Shown: positions 61,893 through 64,000 of the stretch, in pieces
Layout of the letters: every line of letters begins with the position of its first letter
Numbering within the stretch: position 1 is the stretch's first letter
DNA from: Haematobia irritans
Lineage: Eukaryota; Arthropoda; Insecta; Diptera; Muscidae
NCBI RefSeq assembly: GCF_050003625.1
Contig: NC_134397.1
Span: forward strand, 222,022,537-222,086,536
DNA: 64,000 nt
Direction of reading: 5' to 3'
Translations under genes and position numbers: made by a program
The notes under the pieces: generated by a model
The model's input: the letters and a program-made list of their open reading frames with translations, nothing else
What the model was told of the DNA's origin: nothing
The model's database searches: none

Positions 61893-62305
61893 GTAAGTGT
61901 TACCAGTAACCAGTAGTATACATTTGTACTTTCATTTATAATCCTGACCTGGTAAGTGAGCCAAAATGTGCCCGAGCAGAGTCCCATAATAAAAAGGAAC
62001 AGCACGCATATCATAGACATTGGCTTTTAAAAATACTTACTCTCGGTCAGCATTGGTTTTAATACCTTAAGCCGTTTATCAACACACACACGTATGTATG
62101 TGAAAGACCTCTCACACACGTGCGACTCCACACACATTTTCATTGAATTTATTACACATATGAGTGTGTGTGTACGTGTAAAAGCTTTTAATGCTAGCCA
62201 AGAATATGCTTAATGGTGAGGGTCTGTAGATTTTTTCATACTTTTTCGTTTTTAGTTCCTATTAATAAACATCACCATTTGGTTGCCTTTTTAGTGATGG
62301 TACAC
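61893..62305. other. Start of Lerp intron 10
   Basis: Contains CACACACACGTATGTATGTG and GTGTGTGTGTACGTG microsatellite stretches. No gene. Confidence 0.5.
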
Positions 62306-62657
62306 TGAAAAAAAGCATGCCCGGTTTCAAATATTTTGTCTTTACTTTAAAAATGTTGGTATTGATTCCGAGCCAAAGAAGCCAAAGAAGAATACAAGTA
62401 AGGATATTTTTAAGACACAATTCGCTTTTAAATTTAATTTTTTTAATTTTTCGATTTTTCAGCTTTCATGCTTTCAAGTCCTTTAAAAACGAATTAACGA
62501 CAACTTTATTTTCCAAATTAAGACTCGACTTCCAGTAGAAATAATGCTATGTTTCAAGTATAAAACGTCTTTAAAATAAAGTGTTGAAAAATATGTCCTA
62601 TATTTGAACGATTTTTTGCTTTGTAGCAAGATGCAAAAGGACAACAAATTTAAAGAT
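62306..62657. mobile_element. CACTGAAAA-type MITE, truncated
   Basis: CACTGAAAAAAAGCATGCCC, then GGTATTGATTCCGAGCCAAA and GACAACAAATTTAAAGATAA; related to 32608-33254. Stops where the DD37E copy begins. Confidence 0.5.
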
Positions 62658-63830
62658 AATTAGTATAAAATTCAGGAAAAATATTCAGTTAGGCTTTCGC
62701 TTTTCCAAATCCGAATTGCCGGGCCTCACGCTTGACACCTGCCATCAGATTTTGTACAGCCACCTTGTCCACCTTCTTCGCCGCAGAAAGCCAGTTTGCC
62801 TTGAACTGCTGGTCGTCCTTAGCAGTTTTTTTGGTCTTCTTTAGGTTCCGCTTGACAATAGCCCAGTATTTCTCAATTGGGCGGAGCTCTGGCGTGTTGG
62901 GAGGGTTCTTGTCCTTGGGAACCACCTGCACGTTGTTGGCGGCGTACCACTCCATGGCCTTTTTACCGTAATGGCAAGATGCCAAATCCGGCCAAAATAG
63001 TACGGAACAACCGTGTTTCTTCAGGAAAGGCAGCAGACGTTTATTCAAACACTCTTTCACGTAAATTTCTTGGTTGACAGTCCCGGAAGCTATGAAAATG
63101 CTGCTTTTCAAGCCACAAGTACAGATGGCTTGCCAAACCAGATATTTCTTTGCGAACTTTGACAGTGTTATGTGCTTGAAAATATCTGCTACCTTTCCCC
63201 TTCCTTTTGCCGTATAAAACTCCTGTCCCGGAAGCTGTTTGTAGTCGGCTTTGACGTAGGTTTCGTCGTCCATTACCACGCAGTCAAACTTCGTCAGCAT
63301 CGTCCTGTACAGCCTCCGTGATCGCGCTTTGGCCGTCGTATTTTGTTTATCATCGCGATTTAGAGTCACTACCTTCTTGTAAGTCGATAGTCCGGCTCGT
63401 TTTTTGGCTCGATGCACGGTTGTAGACGATACACCCAGCTTATTTGCGGCATCTCGGAGAGAGAGGTTAGGGTTTCGCTTGAAACTACCGGCAACTCTCT
63501 TTGTCGTCCCAGCGGCTTCCGGTTTTCGATTTCCCCCCCATCCAGACTTCCTGGCTGTCGTCTAACGTTCCCCAAAAACTTTAATTACATTTGTAACGGT
63601 TGATTTGGCAACTTTTAGCGATTTTGCCAGCTTTGCGTGCGAGTAGCTTGGATTTTCGCGATGCGCGAGCAAAATTTTGACAACTGAAGAGTGAGTTCCA
63701 AAATCAAAATAGGAGCAACCGTCTACACACACACACACCTTCAAAATGAGGTATGTTCAGGTTTTTTAAATGCAAAATTGAAAGAAATACGTCAAGTTTA
63801 TATTGACCAAATTTTGACCGTATCACCCTT
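62658..63830 (-). mobile_element. DD37E transposon, copy 2 (one end lost)
   Basis: The right terminus (TGACCGTATCACCCTT at 63815-63830) and its TA are intact. The left ~96 bp, including that inverted repeat, are missing: homology with copy 1 starts at AATTAGTATAAAATTCAGG. Confidence 0.9.
62689..63680 (-). pseudogene. DD37E transposase, broken (copy 2)
   Basis: Better preserved than copy 1 in the catalytic half: 242 open codons from MHRAKKRAGLSTYKK to the natural stop after FGFGKAKA, with VVMDDETY, FWPDLASCHYG and RPIEKYW. The N-terminus is broken: the start MPSKQEEQRI is deleted, and the frame is shifted between the two HTH halves (VSSETLTSLSEMPQ). Inactive as it stands. Confidence 0.9.
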
Positions 63831-63832
63831 TA

Positions 63833-64000
63833 TATATAGCCGATCCCCAATCACATAAAAATTGGTCCATATCGGTTCATAATTATATATAGCCCCATAT
63901 AAATCTATCCCTAAATTTGACCTCAGGAGCATCTTGGCGGAGCAAAATTCACCCGATCCGGTTGAAAATTGGTTCGTGGTGCTAATATATGGTCTCTACC
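63833..64000. mobile_element. 153-bp-repeat element fragment at window edge
   Basis: ATAATTATATATAGCCCCAT and ATCCGGTTGAAAATTGG are units of the TATACCCTCC family. Runs off the window. Confidence 0.6.

Larger units (their letters stand above)
58236..61277 (+). mobile_element. Penelope-like element, 5'-truncated, with inverted termini
   Basis: 88-bp terminal segments at 58236-58323 and 61190-61277 are inverted copies (TTCTATTATAGTTGTTCAAA versus its complement). Inside: a GIY-YIG remnant (58330-58581) and, near the right terminus, CTGATGA...GAAAC. Later insertions: 58770-59095, 60167-60447 and 60845-61138. Confidence 0.72.

Overview
The window is nuclear DNA of a higher fly, very probably a muscid of the Stomoxys/Haematobia/Musca group. 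The evidence is an AT-rich sequence, fly-type short introns next to huge repeat-filled ones, three mariner copies whose termini and transposase match Himar1 (described from the horn fly Haematobia irritans), and dense calyptrate-type SINEs and ~150-bp tandem-repeat elements. The species itself cannot be fixed by reading.

Two host genes are present, head to head. On the minus strand at 411-1325 is an intact intronless reading frame for Integrator subunit 12 (INTS12): a C4HC3 PHD finger followed by a Ser/Lys-rich tail. On the plus strand, starting at 4837, is the 5' two-thirds or so of a lysosomal enzyme receptor protein (Lerp; cation-independent mannose-6-phosphate receptor homologue). Ten exons can be placed between 4837 and 61892. 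Their splice phases all agree and give 564 codons with no stop, and the gene runs off the right edge. Exons 2-8 lie close together (8827-13921). Exon 9 (53104-53552) follows a 39-kb intron and exon 10 (61776-61892) an 8-kb intron.

Almost everything else is transposon and satellite sequence between the two promoters or inside Lerp introns. It includes: three dead Himar1-like mariners; two dead Tc1/mariner-superfamily DD37E elements; a deletion derivative and a fossil of two further mariner-type families; a 5'-truncated non-LTR retrotransposon with RNase H and a 13-bp target duplication; a tRNA-derived SINE family that shares that LINE's 3' tail; a Penelope-like element with a GIY-YIG remnant, inverted terminal repeats and a hammerhead-like motif; four families of TTAA-flanked elements with CCC termini (piggyBac type), one keeping a short acidic reading frame; several AT-rich MITE families; two large families with ~150-bp internal tandem repeats; and long arrays of a 29-bp satellite in opposite orientations inside intron 8.

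No bacterial-type system, CRISPR array or rRNA gene was seen. The interest lies in how the mobile elements relate to each other: a shared SINE/LINE tail, three-level nesting, coexisting TTAA families, an element interrupting a duplicated segment, and possible folding of the 39-kb intron. None of these needs a new host gene.
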